The notes under the pieces were generated by a model, which ran no database searches, was not told where the DNA came from, and saw nothing but the letters and a program-made list of their open reading frames with translations. Shown here one piece after another: positions 62,615 through 64,000 of a DNA stretch of 64,000 nucleotides. This stretch comes from Bacillus dicomae. GTDB lineage: Bacteria > Bacillota > Bacilli > Bacillales > Bacillaceae_G. A program made the position numbers and the translations under genes. Location: the NCBI RefSeq assembly GCF_006494425.1, contig NZ_VHIV01000004.1:1-64000 (forward strand), in the 5' to 3' direction. Within the stretch, counting starts at the first letter, position 1. Each line of letters begins with the position of its first letter.

Positions 62615-62836
62615 TTATACACGATCAGCCTCTTTACTATTTCTATATTTCCACTTCGGCCAATAGTTCACAAAGAAATAAACAAACTGCCCTAGTACAA
62701 ATAAAACAAAAGGCATACCAGCATTTCCGTCAACAATTAAATTATATAAACTCCATATTGCTAAACTAATCGTGAAAAATAACCCTACATATTTAAACGC
62801 TTTATCCGACTGAAATCTCTCAAACTCATCTTGCAT
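62615..62836 (-). CDS. Small membrane protein of the XRE cluster
   Basis: 73 residues with a polar N terminus (MQDEFERFQSDKAFKYV) and two transmembrane helices, then a basic tail. Eighteen bases after the preceding gene with SD AGGAGG, so cotranscribed. No known family recognised. Confidence 0.68.
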   Translation of the reverse strand: MQDEFERFQSDKAFKYVGLFFTISLAIWSLYNLIVDGNAGMPFVLFVLGQFVYFFVNYWPKWKYRNSKEADRV

Positions 62837-62854
62837 TTTTCATTCCTCCTATCA

Positions 62855-63244
62855 CTATGCTCGTTTGCCTACCATAACTCCTATGATGAGACTGCCTGCA
62901 AATAAGGAACTACATATTATAAATATCTCTTGTACAGGTATAACAGCCCTGCCTATCGCCTTGCTCGCAACAATATAAACGATAAGCAACAGAAATGCGA
63001 ATACAAATGAAACATTTACATATTTTTTTATATTTTCATTTACTCGCTCATCTATATCGGGAAGTTCTTCTTCTTTGTACTTACGCTTTTTGTAATTTGT
63101 ATACAACACTAGAAATACAATCGCTAAAACGTTACTCACTACGAGCGGTAAAATTGGTATAGCCGGATTCATAATATGAACTAAAATGTCTCCTAAAAAC
63201 AATCCAAAAGTCGCACCGATCAATAACTTTTTAGTATCGTTCAT
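62855..63244 (-). CDS. Membrane protein of the XRE cluster
   Basis: 129 residues with four transmembrane helices in two pairs separated by an acidic cytoplasmic segment (KYKEEELPDIDERVNENIKKY). Ten bases after the XRE regulator, clearly in the same operon; SD GGGAGA. Not recognised. Confidence 0.72.
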   Translation of the reverse strand: MNDTKKLLIGATFGLFLGDILVHIMNPAIPILPLVVSNVLAIVFLVLYTNYKKRKYKEEELPDIDERVNENIKKYVNVSFVFAFLLLIVYIVASKAIGRAVIPVQEIFIICSSLFAGSLIIGVMVGKRA

Positions 63245-63254
63245 TTTCTCTCCC

Positions 63255-63452
63255 TTACTCTAGCGTAAAGATTTCCTCCACCTTCACCCCAAAATATTTG
63301 GCGATTTTTAAGGATAACTCTAGACTCGGGTTATAATGATGATTTTCAATCGCCACAATCGTCTGCCGCGTCACCTGCATCGCCTTTGCCATTTCAACTT
63401 GTGTTATATGATGTTGCTTTCTTAATTCTTTTATTTTATTTTTCACACCCAT
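63255..63452 (-). CDS. XRE-family (Cro/CI-type) transcriptional regulator
   Basis: 65 residues, a single helix-turn-helix: KIKELRKQHHITQVEMAKAMQVTRQTIVAIENHHYNPSLELSLKIAKYFGVKVEEIFTLE. This short YozG-like type commonly controls an adjacent membrane-protein gene. ATG 63452 or GTG 63446 are the likely starts (SD AAGGTGGAG); the longer frame to 63551 crosses the promoter. Two palindromes upstream are its probable operators. Confidence 0.85.
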   Translation of the reverse strand: MGVKNKIKELRKQHHITQVEMAKAMQVTRQTIVAIENHHYNPSLELSLKIAKYFGVKVEEIFTLE

Positions 63453-63468
63453 AGGCTCCACCTTCAAA

Positions 63469-63529
63469 AGTAAAGATATCTTTACTTTAATTATAAATAT
63501 TTTCCAATTATAAGTAAAGATATCTTTAC
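63469..63529 (-). promoter_or_regulatory. Promoter with twin palindromic operators of the XRE cluster
   Basis: Minus-strand TTTACT (63513-63518) and TATAAT (63490-63495) are 17 bp apart. Two perfect palindromes sharing GTAAAGATATCTTTAC lie at 63469-63486 (18 bp) and 63514-63529 (16 bp), 44 bp apart, about four helix turns. One covers the -35, the other the start-site region. Confidence 0.88.
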
Positions 63530-63587
63530 AAATTTTAGAAAAACGTTCCACTGAACATCTACTCTAACTAAGTACAAGAGTAATTCA

Positions 63588-63685
63588 ATTTATATCAGCG
63601 AACCCCCATTTATATCGGCGATTTTCCAAATATATCAGCGCAACTCCATTTATATCGGCGATTGTTCAAATATATCGACATCCGT
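63588..63685. repeat. Dispersed intergenic repeat, copy 3 (shorter)
   Basis: Five units: TTTATATCAGCGA, TTTATATCGGCGATTTTCC, AAATATATCAGCG, TTTATATCGGCGATTGTTC and AAATATATCGACA, at about 18-26 bp spacing. It lacks the CTTACCGACA...CATACACCC end of copies 1 and 2. Confidence 0.65.
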
Positions 63686-63703
63686 AACGCTACTATAATC
63701 ATA

Positions 63704-63741
63704 AGAAAAAGCTGTCCCCAAATACCTCTGGGAACAGCTTT
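63704..63741 (-). terminator. Terminator of the YeiH-family gene
   Basis: Minus-strand AAGCTGTTCCCA/TGGGGACAGCTT stem followed by TTTC. Confidence 0.82.
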
Positions 63742-63749
63742 CTCCTCTA

Positions 63750-64000
63750 CTACATAAATCCTAACGCATATACAAGAACGTATCCAAGAACCGATAAGCA
63801 AACCGAGCCAATCAGCCCCGCCACGAATGCTTTGCTTCCTAACTTACGGAACGTTTTAAACTCTACATTTAAACCGAGCCCCGCCATCGCCATTGCGATA
63901 AGCATATAAGCGATGACTACAATATATCCCGCAACAACTTCTGGAATAATCCCGAGCGAATGCACTGCACTCATCGCTAAGAACCCGAAAATGAACCATG
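63750..64000 (-). CDS. YeiH/UPF0324-family putative sulfate exporter (5' part outside window)
   Basis: C-terminal ~83 residues of a polytopic membrane protein; the frame is open to the window edge (begins [14 protein letters not shown]). The segment [45 protein letters not shown] is typical of the YeiH family, annotated as putative sulfate exporters. The internal ATG at 63974 is not the start. Confidence 0.82.
   Translation of the reverse strand, partial: WFIFGFLAMSAVHSLGIIPEVVAGYIVVIAYMLIAMAMAGLGLNVEFKTFRKLGSKAFVAGLIGSVCLSVLGYVLVYALGFM

Noticed and set aside
62469-62666. Plus-strand frame of 65 codons across two minus-strand small genes
   Set aside because: No SD; the minus-strand genes have SD sequences and membrane-protein character.

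Overview
The window is chromosomal DNA of a low-GC Firmicute, almost certainly of the Bacillus cereus group. The evidence: spore genes (SpoVAC/D/E, YhcN/YlaJ-type lipoprotein), a petrobactin-type FatBCDE uptake system, a tmRNA whose tag reads (A)GKQNNLSLAA, a tyrS T-box leader, SigL, and a gene order matching the trxB-yvcIJKL-crh-clpP and hprK-lgt-ppaX regions of Bacillus. Most of it is conserved core genome on the minus strand. I saw no prophage, IS element or CRISPR array.

Layout. 1-4 kb: a partial MFS efflux gene divergent from an HxlR regulator, then a DUF1641/type II NADH dehydrogenase pair behind a strongly folded leader. 4-7 kb: tyrS with a tyrosine T-box, and murB. 7-13 kb: SET protein, chemotaxis receptor, secreted phosphodiesterase-like protein, a fluoride riboswitch driving twin crcB (fluC) genes, small membrane proteins, a SpeG-like acetyltransferase behind a MerR-type promoter, PsiE and a NERD protein. 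14-21 kb: tandem-DUF4822 lipoprotein, MarR unit with a palindromic operator, Fur-controlled fat operon, and an orphan response regulator with a degenerate acidic pocket. 21-28 kb: ssrA, smpB, rnr, est, secG, a CidA/LrgB pair and a nucleoside hydrolase. 28-36 kb: the lower glycolytic operon cggR-gapA-pgk-tpiA-gpmI-eno with a clear CggR operator. 36-38 kb: sigL, a glutaredoxin-like gene, tRNA-Arg(CCG) and a YxeA-type protein.

38.6-42.5 kb holds a seven-gene spore cluster (DUF1657, YhcN/YlaJ lipoprotein, SpoVAC, SpoVAD, SpoVAE, DUF1657, DUF421) with the gene content described for spoVA-2mob operons, which are linked to spore heat resistance. It is the most notable accessory-like block here. It is followed by clpP (CtsR box), a structured GC-rich intergenic element, crh-whiA-yvcK-rapZ-nudix, DUF368, trxB, a TPR protein, yvoF-ppaX-lgt-hprK-yvlD, and uvrB-uvrA. 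The right end carries two self-contained regulatory modules: a MerR regulator plus membrane protein behind a 19-bp-spacer promoter, and an XRE regulator with small membrane proteins behind two identical palindromes. A partial YeiH-family gene closes the window.

A dispersed intergenic repeat built of TATATCRRCGATT-like units occurs three times (14.1, 43.5 and 63.6 kb). Start codons were often moved from the longest open frame to the codon served by a visible Shine-Dalgarno (SD) sequence. All functional calls come from reading the sequence; no database search was run.
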